Source: Nocardioides sp. (GTDB lineage Bacteria > Actinomycetota > Actinomycetes > Propionibacteriales > Nocardioidaceae). From it: a DNA stretch of 64,000 bases. How positions within the stretch are numbered: position 1 is the first letter of the stretch; every line of letters begins with the position of its first letter. Position numbers and translations under genes: made by a program. The stretch covers positions 1 to 64,000 of the forward strand of contig JACJWV010000004.1 in assembly GCA_020636915.1 (NCBI GenBank), given 5' to 3'. The notes under the pieces were generated by a model. It saw nothing but the letters and a program-made list of their open reading frames with translations. It was not told the origin of the DNA and ran no database searches. Below are positions 24,140 to 31,817 of this stretch, in pieces.

Positions 24140-24172
24140 GACACATGACACTAAGGCGGCACCGTGTAACCT
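24135..24172. promoter_or_regulatory. Divergent EamA-CGNR control region
   Basis: GTCATG-ACA-CATGAC at 24135-24149 is a perfect dyad covering the EamA start codon and a good operator candidate. On the plus strand TAACCT (24167-24172) stands 6 bases before the GTG of the CGNR gene, predicting a leaderless message. The gap between the two start codons is only 39 bases. Confidence 0.5.
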
Positions 24173-24178
24173 GTCAAC

Positions 24179-24712
24179 GTGCCTTTCACCCATGACGTGG
24201 CGATGGCGCTCCAGGCCGCGGCGGTGCTCGCGAACTCGGGGCTCGACCCTGACACGCTCGAGACGGTCGCCGACCTCGACGCGTTCTACGACGGCTTCGG
24301 CTACACCGGCCGGCACGACGGCGACGCCGCCGAGCTCGCGCAGGTGCGCGCCATCCGTCCCGAGCTCCACCGGATGCTGACCGCCGAGCGCGACGACGCG
24401 GTCGGGATCGTCAACCGGGTCCTCGCCGAGGCCGGCGCGGTCCCCCAGCTGGTCCGCCACGACGTCTCGGACTGGCACCTCCACGCGGTGGGGCTCGACC
24501 GCGAGCTCGCGACGCGGATCCTCATCGAGACCGCCATGGCCGTCGTCGACGTCATCCGCCAGGACGAGATGTCGCGACTGGGGACCTGCGCGGACGCGGA
24601 CTGCCGCGGCGTTGTCGTCGACCTCTCCCGCAACCGCTCCAAGCGCTTCTGCTCGACCACCTGCGGCAACCGCAACGCCGTCGCCGCCTACCGCGCCCGC
24701 CAGAAGGGTTGA
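24179..24712 (+). CDS. CGNR zinc-finger transcriptional regulator
   Basis: Encodes 177 residues. The N-terminal ABATE-like stress-sensor region is helical. The C-terminal CGNR finger (about residues 135-172) carries four cysteines, as CADADC-RGVVVDLSRNRSKR-FCSTTCGNRN, ending in the basic AAYRARQ helix that contacts DNA. Such proteins commonly repress an adjacent exporter; the EamA gene on the other strand is the obvious target. The GTG is 6 bases from a TAACCT box. The stop overlaps the start of the repeat-rich intergenic hairpin. Confidence 0.92.
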   Translation: MPFTHDVAMALQAAAVLANSGLDPDTLETVADLDAFYDGFGYTGRHDGDAAELAQVRAIRPELHRMLTAERDDAVGIVNRVLAEAGAVPQLVRHDVSDWHLHAVGLDRELATRILIETAMAVVDVIRQDEMSRLGTCADADCRGVVVDLSRNRSKRFCSTTCGNRNAVAAYRARQKG

Positions 24713-24819
24713 GTCGAGAGTTCCGTCGCTTCAATCGAGAGTTCTGACCGGCCCACGGGTCAGAAGTCCCGACTCGACCGACGGAACTCTCGACTCGACC
24801 GACGGAACTCTCGACTCAA
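24709..24819. terminator. Bidirectional repeat hairpin between convergent genes
   Basis: The 20-base arm at 24709-24728 (TTGAGTCGAGAGTTCCGTCG) is exactly complementary to 24800-24819. A second dyad, TTCTGACC/GGTCAGAA, lies inside (24742-24765). In addition GACTCGACCGACGGAACTCT occurs twice with a 21-base period (24771 and 24792), giving the left arm two alternative partners. The structure spans both stop codons of convergent genes, so it is a likely bidirectional terminator. Confidence 0.6.
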
Positions 24820-25628
24820 CGGTCAGCGGCGAGGAACCGCCGGAGCACCTCGAGGAAGACCTCGGGCTGCTCGGAGTGGACCCAGTGGCCCGCGCCCTTG
24901 ATCGTGACCTTGCGGTAGCGGGGGAACCAGCGCTCCATCTCCGCGGCGTAGTGCGGCTCGATGTAGGAGGAGTTCTCGCCGGCGACCCACAGCGTGCGCC
25001 CCGGGTACGGCGGGTGGCCGGTCAGCGCCTCCTCCGGCCAGCCGCCGAGCGCGGGAAGGTCACGGCCGAGCAGGTCGAGGTTCGGCTGCCAGGCCCAGCC
25101 CCCGCCGTGACCGGCGTCCGAGCGCCGCAGGTTCTGCAGCAGGAAGCTGCGCACGGTGGGGCTGGGCACGGCCTGGGTCAGCGCCGCGTCCGCGTCCCGT
25201 CGGTGCTCCAGGGTGCTCAGGTCCAGTGCCTGCATCGCCTCGATGTAGCCCGCGAACTCGCCGCGCGCCTCGTAGTCGACGGGCGAGATGTCGACGACGC
25301 AGAGCCGCTCGACGAGCTCGGGGTGCCGCAGCGCCAGGACCATCGCCGCCTTGCCGCCCATCGAGTGACCGACCAGCGCCACCGGGTCCTCGGCGCTGAA
25401 CAACGCGGCGACGCGGTCGGCGACGTCGACGTAGTCGAAGCGCTCGGTCCAGGCCGACCGCCCGTGGTTCGGCATGTCGACCAGCAGCACCCGGTGGTCG
25501 GTCGCGAGGGCCTTGGCCGCCGTCGTCCAGTTCTTGCCCTGGCCGAACAGACCGTGGCAGAAGGCGACCAGCGGCCCAGCCTCCCCCATGCTGGTGGCGT
25601 GGAGCCCGCTCTGCTGCCTCAGCACCAC
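24816..25628 (-). CDS. Alpha/beta hydrolase (YbfF-like esterase)
   Basis: Encodes 270 residues in the alpha/beta-hydrolase fold. The nucleophile elbow is VALVGHSMGGKAAM (about residue 93). An acid follows the GRTLWVAGENSSYIEPHY strand, and the catalytic histidine is in KGAGHWVHSEQPE near the end. The HGLFGQGKNW start with an oxyanion glycine is that of YbfF/ABHD11-like carboxylesterases. The natural substrate is unknown. The GTG start overlaps the stop of the GH114-like gene by 10 bases, so they are co-transcribed. It converges on the CGNR gene through a repeat hairpin. Confidence 0.87.
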   Translation of the reverse strand: MVLRQQSGLHATSMGEAGPLVAFCHGLFGQGKNWTTAAKALATDHRVLLVDMPNHGRSAWTERFDYVDVADRVAALFSAEDPVALVGHSMGGKAAMVLALRHPELVERLCVVDISPVDYEARGEFAGYIEAMQALDLSTLEHRRDADAALTQAVPSPTVRSFLLQNLRRSDAGHGGGWAWQPNLDLLGRDLPALGGWPEEALTGHPPYPGRTLWVAGENSSYIEPHYAAEMERWFPRYRKVTIKGAGHWVHSEQPEVFLEVLRRFLAADR

Positions 25629-26341
25629 TCGTGGACTCCCTCCGGGGTCAGCTCCCGGTCGCGCAGCACGACGGGCAGCTCCTCACCGTAGTGCCGGCAG
25701 GTCCACCGGAAGTCTCGACGTCGGTACTCGATCGACAGCACCTGGTCGCCGTAGTGATCGGTGTACGCGCTGCACTCGCGGTAGCGCCCGCACTCCTCGG
25801 CCACCGCGAAGTCGTAGCCGATCGTCGTGCCGTCGAAACCGGCGAGGTTCTTCTGGCCGGCCGCGAGGTCCGCGGCGTGCGCGCGGTCGACGAGCAGGGC
25901 GGCGTACGCGAGCGCCTGCGTGCGGGTCAGGAGGTGGTGGCTCCGGGTGAACGAGTCGAGGTTGTCGTACTCGACGGCGTCGAACCCGTCGTCCGCGCAG
26001 CCCTGCGCCCAACGACCGACGATCCGCGCCAACGCCCGCCGCTTCGCGGGGGTGCGTACGTCGAGCAGCCACTCGCCCCACGCCTCGTCGACGACCGGGC
26101 GCCCGTGGTCCTTCAGCACCAGGTGGCGATGCCGGCGCCAGAAGCGACGCTCGTCCGGCTGGGTCTGGAAGCCGTTGACGTAGCAGACGTCGTACCTGCC
26201 CTCGAGCGGCGCCGCGTGACGGTCACGCACGACGATGCCGACGTGGGCGGGGACGTCGCTGACACCGCCGAGCTGGTAGTCGACGTCGGTGCCGGTCGGC
26301 AGCAGCGTGAGCAGCACCGGCAGCAGGAGACCGCGGATCAC
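25619..26341 (-). CDS. Secreted GH114-like (endo-alpha-1,4-polygalactosaminidase family) protein
   Basis: Encodes 240 residues with an N-terminal signal sequence (MIRGLLLPVLLTLLPTG). A TIM-barrel-like domain matches the TM1410/GH114 family: DYQLGG opening, VCYVNGFQTQPDE, KDHGRPVVDEAWGEWLLDVR, then the acidic GFDAVEYDNLDSF strand carrying probable catalytic acids, and GQKNLAGF. Such proteins are proposed to cut galactosaminogalactan-like polymers. The activity of this member is inferred only from family resemblance. It overlaps the esterase gene downstream by 10 bases. Confidence 0.78.
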   Translation of the reverse strand: MIRGLLLPVLLTLLPTGTDVDYQLGGVSDVPAHVGIVVRDRHAAPLEGRYDVCYVNGFQTQPDERRFWRRHRHLVLKDHGRPVVDEAWGEWLLDVRTPAKRRALARIVGRWAQGCADDGFDAVEYDNLDSFTRSHHLLTRTQALAYAALLVDRAHAADLAAGQKNLAGFDGTTIGYDFAVAEECGRYRECSAYTDHYGDQVLSIEYRRRDFRWTCRHYGEELPVVLRDRELTPEGVHEWC

Positions 26342-26364
26342 CGCGCCACCCTAGAAGGATCGGC

Positions 26365-27156
26365 CTAGAAGTCGAAGCCGCCGAACGCGTCGCCGATGCC
26401 GTCGCCGATGGCGCCGATGCCGTCCCCGATGCCGTCCCCGAGACCCTCGAACCCGTCCCCGAGCGCGTCGAGACCACCACCGAGGGCGTCGAAGCCGCCG
26501 AGCCCGCCGAACAGCAGCCCGGCGAACATCCAGTCCATCGGCGAGAACGCGCCGAAGTAGCCGGAGGCGTACGGCGCGTAGGCGCGACCGCCCTGCCAGT
26601 AGGGCACCCGCTGGGACCCGACCATCACCATGCGGGCGTCCGGAGCGGCGCCCGCCCGCACCCGCTCGACGTCCAGGGCGCAGGCCGGGACGTCACGAGG
26701 CGTGCCGCCGGGCGGCGTCCACGGGACGTCCGCGACCGAGAGGCCGTGGCGCGGGTCGAAGAAGCACGGCGGGCGGCGGGGCGGCAGCGGATCGCCCGCC
26801 ACCCGCGCGCGGACGCACGCGATCGCGTAGCGCCCGTCTTCGAGGATCTCGGTCACGTGCCGGACGTCGTCCGCGCGGGCCATCGCGTCGGCGGCCGCCT
26901 TCGCGGCCTCGTAGGCGTCCAGGGCCCGCTGGTAGTCGGCACGCGTGCCGGCGTCCAGCTCGCGGCCGGCGAGATCCAGGTCGAGGGCTTGCAGCTCCTC
27001 ACCGAGAGCCGTGATGTCCTCCGCCGCCAGCCGCTGCACCGGCTCCAGCTCGACGCGCTGCCGCTCGAGCTCGCGTCGTTCCGCGCTGCGTCGCGTGAGC
27101 AGCACCGCTCCCGCGATCGCCGCGAGGACGAGGAGGAGGACCACCAGGGTTCCCAT
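26365..27156 (-). CDS. Membrane-anchored protein with glycine-aspartate repeat tail
   Basis: Encodes 263 residues. One N-terminal helix (MGTLVVLLLVLAAIAGAVLL) anchors a charged coiled-coil stretch (about 22-90, RSAERRELERQRVELEPVQR). A middle domain carries conserved-looking tryptophan, proline and cysteines (PPCFFDPRHGLSVADVPWTP), and the C-terminal 60 residues are glycine rich with the word GDGIG or GDG-x-x-GLGD repeated (about 225-263). The same tail is built from near-repeats of GCCGATGCCGTC at the DNA level. I recognise no function. The ATG at 27156 was chosen because the upstream frame is antisense-like and lacks a start signal. Confidence 0.65.
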   Translation of the reverse strand: MGTLVVLLLVLAAIAGAVLLTRRSAERRELERQRVELEPVQRLAAEDITALGEELQALDLDLAGRELDAGTRADYQRALDAYEAAKAAADAMARADDVRHVTEILEDGRYAIACVRARVAGDPLPPRRPPCFFDPRHGLSVADVPWTPPGGTPRDVPACALDVERVRAGAAPDARMVMVGSQRVPYWQGGRAYAPYASGYFGAFSPMDWMFAGLLFGGLGGFDALGGGLDALGDGFEGLGDGIGDGIGAIGDGIGDAFGGFDF

Positions 27157-27191
27157 GCTCCCAGCGTACGAGGGCGCCCAACCGCGGACCG

Positions 27192-28673
27192 TCAGGCGTG
27201 CTGCCCGGCCGACTCGGTCTCCGTGCCGGCCCCGGCGTCCTCGGCGGTCAGCGGCTTGGCGATGCTCTCCAGGGACTGACCCTCGGCCTTCACGCCGAGG
27301 AAGGCCTCGACGATGCCGGCCCCGATCATCAGGACGGCCCCGATGAAGTAGCCGATCGCGATGCCCGTGATGTCCTGGTCCGCCGACGCCTGGTCGATGA
27401 GGTACCCGAACAGCAGTGGTCCGCTGATGCCGCCCGCCGCGGTGCCGATGGCGTAGAAGAACGCGATGCACAGCGCCCGCGTCTCCATCGGGAAGACCTC
27501 ACTGGCCGTGAGGTACGCCGCGCTCGCCCCGGCGGACGCGAAGAAGAAGATGATCACACCGAGCAGGGTCAGCGAGAACGCGGTGACGCTGCCGAGGAAG
27601 AGCCCGGTCACGCCGAGCAGGGCGCCGGAGAAGACGTAGGTGAACGTGATCATCTTGACCCGCCCGATCCGGTCGAACAGCGGGCCGAGGATCAGTGCGC
27701 CGGCGAAGTTGCTGGCGGCGAAGATCGCGAGGTACCAGCCGGCCTGCTTCACGCCGAGGAACGTCGTGAGCGTGTCCCCGTAGGTGAAGAAGAACGCGTT
27801 GTAGAGGAACGCCTGCCCGACGAACAGCGAGAAGCAGAGCACGGTCCGCTTGGGGTACATCGTGAAGACGGTCCGCGCGATGAGCGTGAACGGGATCGAC
27901 TTGCGCTGGCGGATGGTGATCTCGTCGTCGACCGGTCCGAGCTCGTGACCGGTCTCCTCGGCCACGGTGCGCTCGATGTCGACGACGATCCGGTCGGCCT
28001 CGTCCTCGCGGCCGTGGATGAAGAGCCACCGAGGGCTCTCAGGGACGTTGCGACGCACCAGCAGGATGCCGACCGCCAGGATCGCGCCCAGGCCGAACGC
28101 GAGCCGCCAGCCCCACTCGGGGTTGATGACCGTCGGGTCGAGCAGCGGGATGGTGAGCAGCGCACCGCCGGCGGCGCCGACCCAGAACGACCCGTTGATG
28201 CTGACGTCGACCCGCCCGCGGTACTTCGCAGGGATCAGCTCGTCGATGGCCGAGTTGATGGCGGCGTACTCGCCACCGATGCCGAAGCCGGTGAAGAAGC
28301 GCGCCATGAAGTACCACCACGGCGCCATCGAGAACGCGGTGAGCACCGTGGCGCAGGTGTAGACGAGCAGCGTGATCAGGAACAGCTTCTTGCGACCGAA
28401 CCGGTCGGTCAGCTGCCCGAAGAAGAGCGCGCCGAGGCATGCTCCGGCGACGTAGATGGCACCGGCGAGCCCGATGTCGGAGCTGCTCATGCCCAGACCC
28501 GTCGTGGGGTCCTTCAGCGCGTCGGACATCGAGCCGACGATCGTGACCTCGAGCCCGTCGAGGATCCAGACCGTCCCGAGCCCGATCACGACCAACCAGT
28601 GCCACCGCGACCACGGCAGCCGGTCGAGCCGGGCCGGGACGGCGGTGGTGATGCGACCTGTCTCAACTCCCAT
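27192..28673 (-). CDS. MFS transporter (metabolite:H+ symporter type)
   Basis: Encodes 493 residues with twelve helices. The first helix carries WILDGLEVTIVGSMSDALKD, and motif A is FGQLTDRFGRKKLF. Helices 4-5 carry ARFFTGFGIGGEYAAINSAI, a pattern of the sugar-porter/metabolite:H+ symporter branch. A central cytoplasmic loop of about 60 residues separates the halves (PESPRWLFIHGREDEADRIV). It probably imports an organic acid or sugar with protons; the substrate cannot be deduced. A TACGAC box about 7 bases before the ATG is a weak leaderless signal. Confidence 0.9.
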   Translation of the reverse strand: MGVETGRITTAVPARLDRLPWSRWHWLVVIGLGTVWILDGLEVTIVGSMSDALKDPTTGLGMSSSDIGLAGAIYVAGACLGALFFGQLTDRFGRKKLFLITLLVYTCATVLTAFSMAPWWYFMARFFTGFGIGGEYAAINSAIDELIPAKYRGRVDVSINGSFWVGAAGGALLTIPLLDPTVINPEWGWRLAFGLGAILAVGILLVRRNVPESPRWLFIHGREDEADRIVVDIERTVAEETGHELGPVDDEITIRQRKSIPFTLIARTVFTMYPKRTVLCFSLFVGQAFLYNAFFFTYGDTLTTFLGVKQAGWYLAIFAASNFAGALILGPLFDRIGRVKMITFTYVFSGALLGVTGLFLGSVTAFSLTLLGVIIFFFASAGASAAYLTASEVFPMETRALCIAFFYAIGTAAGGISGPLLFGYLIDQASADQDITGIAIGYFIGAVLMIGAGIVEAFLGVKAEGQSLESIAKPLTAEDAGAGTETESAGQHA

Positions 28674-28740
28674 GCCGGGTGTCGTACCCCGGCGTGGCGG
28701 CCGTCACTCCCGTCTCCTCACCCCACGGGCGAGGGTCGCG

Positions 28741-30543
28741 TCAGCGGGTCGAGTAGTCGCGGAACCCGCGCTTTGTCTTGCGGCCGAGGTAGCCCGCCGT
28801 GACCAGGTGCTCGAGCAGGGGGGCCGGGGCGAAGCCGGGCTCCCGGAACTCCAGGTAGAGCTCGCGCTGGATGGCCAACGACACGTCGTTGCCGACGACG
28901 TCGAGCAGCTCGAAGGGACCCATCGGGAGCGCACAGCCCTGCTTCATCGCCGTGTCGATGTCGTCGGCGGTCGCGTAGTGCGCCTCGAGCATCTTCACCG
29001 CGTCGTTGAGGTAGGGGAACAGCAGCGCGTTGACGATGAAGCCCGCACGGTCCCCACAGGACACGGCGACCTTGCCGACCTTCGCGCAGAGCGCCCGCGT
29101 GGTCTCGGTGACGTCCTCGGAGGTCACGACGGTCGACACCACCTCGACGAGCTTCATGACCGGGGCCGGGTTGAAGAAGTGCATCCCGATGACGTCCTGG
29201 GGCCGGGAGGTCGCCTGCGCGCAGGCGATGATCGGCAGCGAGGACGTGGTGGTGGCGAGGATCGCGCCCTGCTTGCAGATGTCGTCGAGGTTCTCGAACA
29301 GCGTCGTCTTGACCGCGAGGTCCTCGGCGATCGCCTCGACCACGATGTCGGCGTCCGCGAGGTCGTCCAGCGACGTCGACCCCGTGAGGCGGGCGAGCAC
29401 CTCGGCCTTGGCCTCCTCGGTCGCACGACCGCGCTGGATCTGCTTGTCGAAGTTGCGGGTCACCGCGGCGACCACGCCGTCGACCTTCTCCTGGCTGCGG
29501 CCGACGAACAGCACGTCGTACCCGGCCTTGGCGAAGACCTCCACGATGCCGCTGGCCATGGTGCCGGTGCCGACGACGCCGACCTGCCTGATGTCGTGCT
29601 TCAGCTCGGGCTTCGCGTCCGCGGACGGCGTCTGGTCGTCCGCGACGACCACCGGGCTGTCGGCCGCCTCGTAGGTGTAGAAGCCGCGGCCGGTCTTCCG
29701 GCCGAGCCAGCCGGCGGTCACCATCTGCTTGAGGACCGGGGCCGGTGCGTGCAGCCGGTCGCGGCCCTGGCGGTACATCGTCTCGAGGATCTCGTACGCC
29801 GTGTCGAGGCCGATCAGGTCCAGGAGCGCCAGGGGGCCCATGGGGTAGCCACAGCCGAAGCGCATGGCCGCGTCGATGTCCTCGCGGCTGGCGTAGCGGC
29901 CCTCGTACATCGAGACGGCGTGGTTGAGGTAGCCGAAGAGGAGCGTGTTCGCGATGAAGCCCGCCTTGTCGCCGCAGACGACCGGGTTCTTGCCGACGGC
30001 CTCCACCAGCGCCTTGGTGTCGGCGAGCACCTGGTCCTCGGTGACGACCGTGCGGACGATCTCCACCAGGTCCTGCACGGGGGCGGGGTTGAAGAAGTGG
30101 ATGCCGATGACCCGCCCGGGGCGGGAGTTGGCGGTCGAGATCTCGGTGACCGACAGGCTGGAGGTGTTCGTCGCCAGCACCGCCTCGGGCGACACGATCG
30201 CGTCGAGGTCGCGGAACAGCGCCTTCTTGGTCTCCAGCGACTCCACGACCGCCTCGACCACGAGGTCGGCCTCGGAGAGGTCCTTCAGCGCGGTGCTGAA
30301 GGTGATCCGCCCGAGGAGGTCGGCCTGCTCGGCGTCGGTCATCTTGCCGCGCTTCACCGCGCGGGCGGTCGAGTGCTCGAGGTGCTGACGTCCGCGTGCC
30401 AGGCCTTCGTCGTCCTTCTCGACGCCGACGACGGCGTACCCCTCTCGGGCGAAGACCTCGGCGATGCCCGCACCCATGGTGCCCAGGCCGATGACGCCGA
30501 TGGTGGTGAACGTGCGCGCGGCCGGGGCCGGAGAGGTCGTCAT
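28741..30543 (-). CDS. Tandem-fused 3-hydroxyacyl-CoA (3-hydroxybutyryl-CoA) dehydrogenase
   Basis: Encodes 600 residues made of two full copies of the enzyme fused head to tail. Copy 1 has GVIGLGTMGAGIAEVF and GIHFFNPAPVQDLVEIV; copy 2 has GVVGTGTMASGIVEVF and GMHFFNPAPVMKLVEVV. Each has an NAD-binding Rossmann fold and a helical domain ending in a GRKT-RGF motif, joined by a linker near residue 300. It oxidises 3-hydroxyacyl-CoA or, in reverse, makes 3-hydroxybutyryl-CoA for the ccr route. The ATG at 30543 sits 10 bases after GGGAG and was preferred over the ATG at 30552, which lies too close to that site. A TTACT-CGCG-AGTGA dyad lies upstream. Confidence 0.9.
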   Translation of the reverse strand: MTTSPAPAARTFTTIGVIGLGTMGAGIAEVFAREGYAVVGVEKDDEGLARGRQHLEHSTARAVKRGKMTDAEQADLLGRITFSTALKDLSEADLVVEAVVESLETKKALFRDLDAIVSPEAVLATNTSSLSVTEISTANSRPGRVIGIHFFNPAPVQDLVEIVRTVVTEDQVLADTKALVEAVGKNPVVCGDKAGFIANTLLFGYLNHAVSMYEGRYASREDIDAAMRFGCGYPMGPLALLDLIGLDTAYEILETMYRQGRDRLHAPAPVLKQMVTAGWLGRKTGRGFYTYEAADSPVVVADDQTPSADAKPELKHDIRQVGVVGTGTMASGIVEVFAKAGYDVLFVGRSQEKVDGVVAAVTRNFDKQIQRGRATEEAKAEVLARLTGSTSLDDLADADIVVEAIAEDLAVKTTLFENLDDICKQGAILATTTSSLPIIACAQATSRPQDVIGMHFFNPAPVMKLVEVVSTVVTSEDVTETTRALCAKVGKVAVSCGDRAGFIVNALLFPYLNDAVKMLEAHYATADDIDTAMKQGCALPMGPFELLDVVGNDVSLAIQRELYLEFREPGFAPAPLLEHLVTAGYLGRKTKRGFRDYSTR

Positions 30544-30589
30544 GCCGCGCATGCTCCCACGGGGGGACCGCGCCTGGCAGTGGCCTACT

Positions 30590-30603
30590 TCACTCGCGAG
30601 TAA
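30590..30603. promoter_or_regulatory. Variant operator-like dyad upstream of the hydroxyacyl-CoA dehydrogenase
   Basis: The minus strand reads TTACT-CGCG-AGTGA, a 14-base dyad with the same length and outer half-sites as the TTACC-N4-GGTAA element of icmA, ccr and meaA, but with T/A replacing C/G at the inner position and one further mismatch. It ends 46 bases before the start codon. It could be a weaker site for the same regulator or a site for a related one. Confidence 0.35.
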
Positions 30604-30613
30604 CTTGGATCGT

Positions 30614-31105
30614 TCATGTTCTCGTGGGGGCGCGCATGACGACCCGCCGGCCGTGCGCCATCAGTCCGAGCCGCTCCTCCTTCTCCTGCATCGCCCGGTG
30701 CACGGGCGACAGGTCGGTCAGCTCCTCGAACCCGAGCAGCCGGTAGAAGGGCGCGTTCCACGGGACGTCGGCGTAGGTGCACAGCGAGAGGACGTCGTAC
30801 CCGCGCTCCGCCGCCCGGGCGCGGGCCGCGGCGACCAGCGCGGTCCCGGTCCCCCGGCGCTGCGCGGCGGGCCGGACCACGAGCTGCTCGAGGTGCGCGA
30901 TGCCCTCGATCTCCAGGACGTGCGCGAACCCGACCACCGGGTCCCCGGCGACCAGCACGAACCCGGGCGCCGCCAGCCGCCAGGTGCCGCGCGTCGGCCG
31001 CCAGTCCAGCGGACCGAACAGCGCCTCGAACTGCCGGTCGCCCTCGGCCTCGACCTCGGTGAGCAGGTCGGCGTCCGCGCGCGTGGCGGGCCTGATGGTC
31101 GGCAC
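30614..31105 (-). CDS. GNAT-family N-acetyltransferase
   Basis: Encodes 163 residues from the GTG at 31105, which opens as PTIRPATRADADLLTEVEAE, a usual GNAT beginning. Later come IAHLEQLVVRPAAQRRGTGT, containing the acetyl-CoA pyrophosphate loop R-R-G-T-G, and PFYRLLGFEEL, the closing strand. The acceptor is unknown. A TACAGT box lies 7 bases before this GTG, which favours it over more upstream starts that would overlap the nucS start. It is divergent from nucS, and the two -10 boxes overlap by 2 bases. Confidence 0.85.
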   Translation of the reverse strand: MPTIRPATRADADLLTEVEAEGDRQFEALFGPLDWRPTRGTWRLAAPGFVLVAGDPVVGFAHVLEIEGIAHLEQLVVRPAAQRRGTGTALVAAARARAAERGYDVLSLCTYADVPWNAPFYRLLGFEELTDLSPVHRAMQEKEERLGLMAHGRRVVMRAPTRT

Positions 31106-31116
31106 GGGGGCCACTG

Positions 31117-31122
31117 TAGATT
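31117..31122 (+). promoter_or_regulatory. nucS -10 box TAGATT
   Basis: TAGATT ends 8 bases before the nucS GTG, with no ribosome binding site between. Its first two bases are shared with the opposing TACAGT box (31113-31118, minus strand) of the GNAT gene, so the two promoters cannot be occupied at once. Confidence 0.45.
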
Positions 31123-31130
31123 CGTCGCCC

Positions 31131-31817
31131 GTGAGACTCGTCGTAGCCACGTGCCAGGTCGACTACGCGGGCCGGCTGACCGCCCACCTGCCGATGGCGA
31201 CCCGGGTGCTGATGATCAAGGCCGACGGGTCCGTGCTCGTCCACTCCGACGGCGGCTCCTACAAGCCGCTGAACTGGATGTCGCCCCCCTGCAGCTTCCG
31301 CGAGGGCAGCACCGACGACGGCCAGGTCGAGTGGACCGTCACCAGCCCCAAGACCGACGACACGCTGCGGATCCTCATCGAGGAGATCCACCACGAGTCG
31401 ACCCACGACCTCGGCGTCGACCCCGGGCTGCAGAAGGACGGCGTGGAGAAGCACCTCCAGGAGCTGCTGGCCGAGCACCCGGCCACGCTCTCGCCCGGCC
31501 TGACCCTCGTGCGCCGCGAGTTCCCCACCGCGATCGGCCCCGTCGACCTCATGTGCCGTGACTCCGACGGACGCTCCGTCGCCGTCGAGATCAAGCGGCG
31601 GGGGGAGATCGACGGCGTCCTCCAGCTGGAGCGGTATCTCGAGCTACTGAACCGCGACCCGCTGCTGACGAGCAAGGGGCTGGTGCGTGGCATCTTCGCG
31701 GCCCAAGAGATCAAGCCGCAGGCCAGGGTCCTCGCGGGAGACAAGGGCATCGCCTGCGCCTTGGTCGACTACGACGCCCTGCGTGGCCTGGACGACCCGA
31801 CTGCACGCTTGTTCTGA
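31131..31817 (+). CDS. nucS: Mismatch-specific endonuclease NucS (EndoMS), with an atypical C-terminal third
   Basis: Encodes 228 residues, full length for the family. NucS replaces MutS/MutL in actinobacteria by cutting both strands at mismatches. The N-terminal DNA-binding and dimer domain matches well (RLTAHLP, SYKPLNWMSPPC, LGVDPGLQKDGVE). The nuclease core has Asp139, Glu153 and Lys155 in GPVDLMCRD and VAVEIKRRGEIDG, and the protein ends in RLF, the sliding-clamp contact. From residue 162 the sequence departs from the family consensus (VLQLERYLE for VEQLTRYLE, and a 3-residue insertion LTSKGLV). A consensus-like copy of this 3' end lies at 32404-32598, so this end seems to have been replaced. 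Confidence 0.93.
   Translation: MRLVVATCQVDYAGRLTAHLPMATRVLMIKADGSVLVHSDGGSYKPLNWMSPPCSFREGSTDDGQVEWTVTSPKTDDTLRILIEEIHHESTHDLGVDPGLQKDGVEKHLQELLAEHPATLSPGLTLVRREFPTAIGPVDLMCRDSDGRSVAVEIKRRGEIDGVLQLERYLELLNRDPLLTSKGLVRGIFAAQEIKPQARVLAGDKGIACALVDYDALRGLDDPTARLF

Noticed and set aside
26390..26470. CRISPR-like short repeats of about 12 bases
   Set aside because: The repeats are in frame, code for Gly-Asp words at the end of a real gene, and have no unique spacers of constant length.
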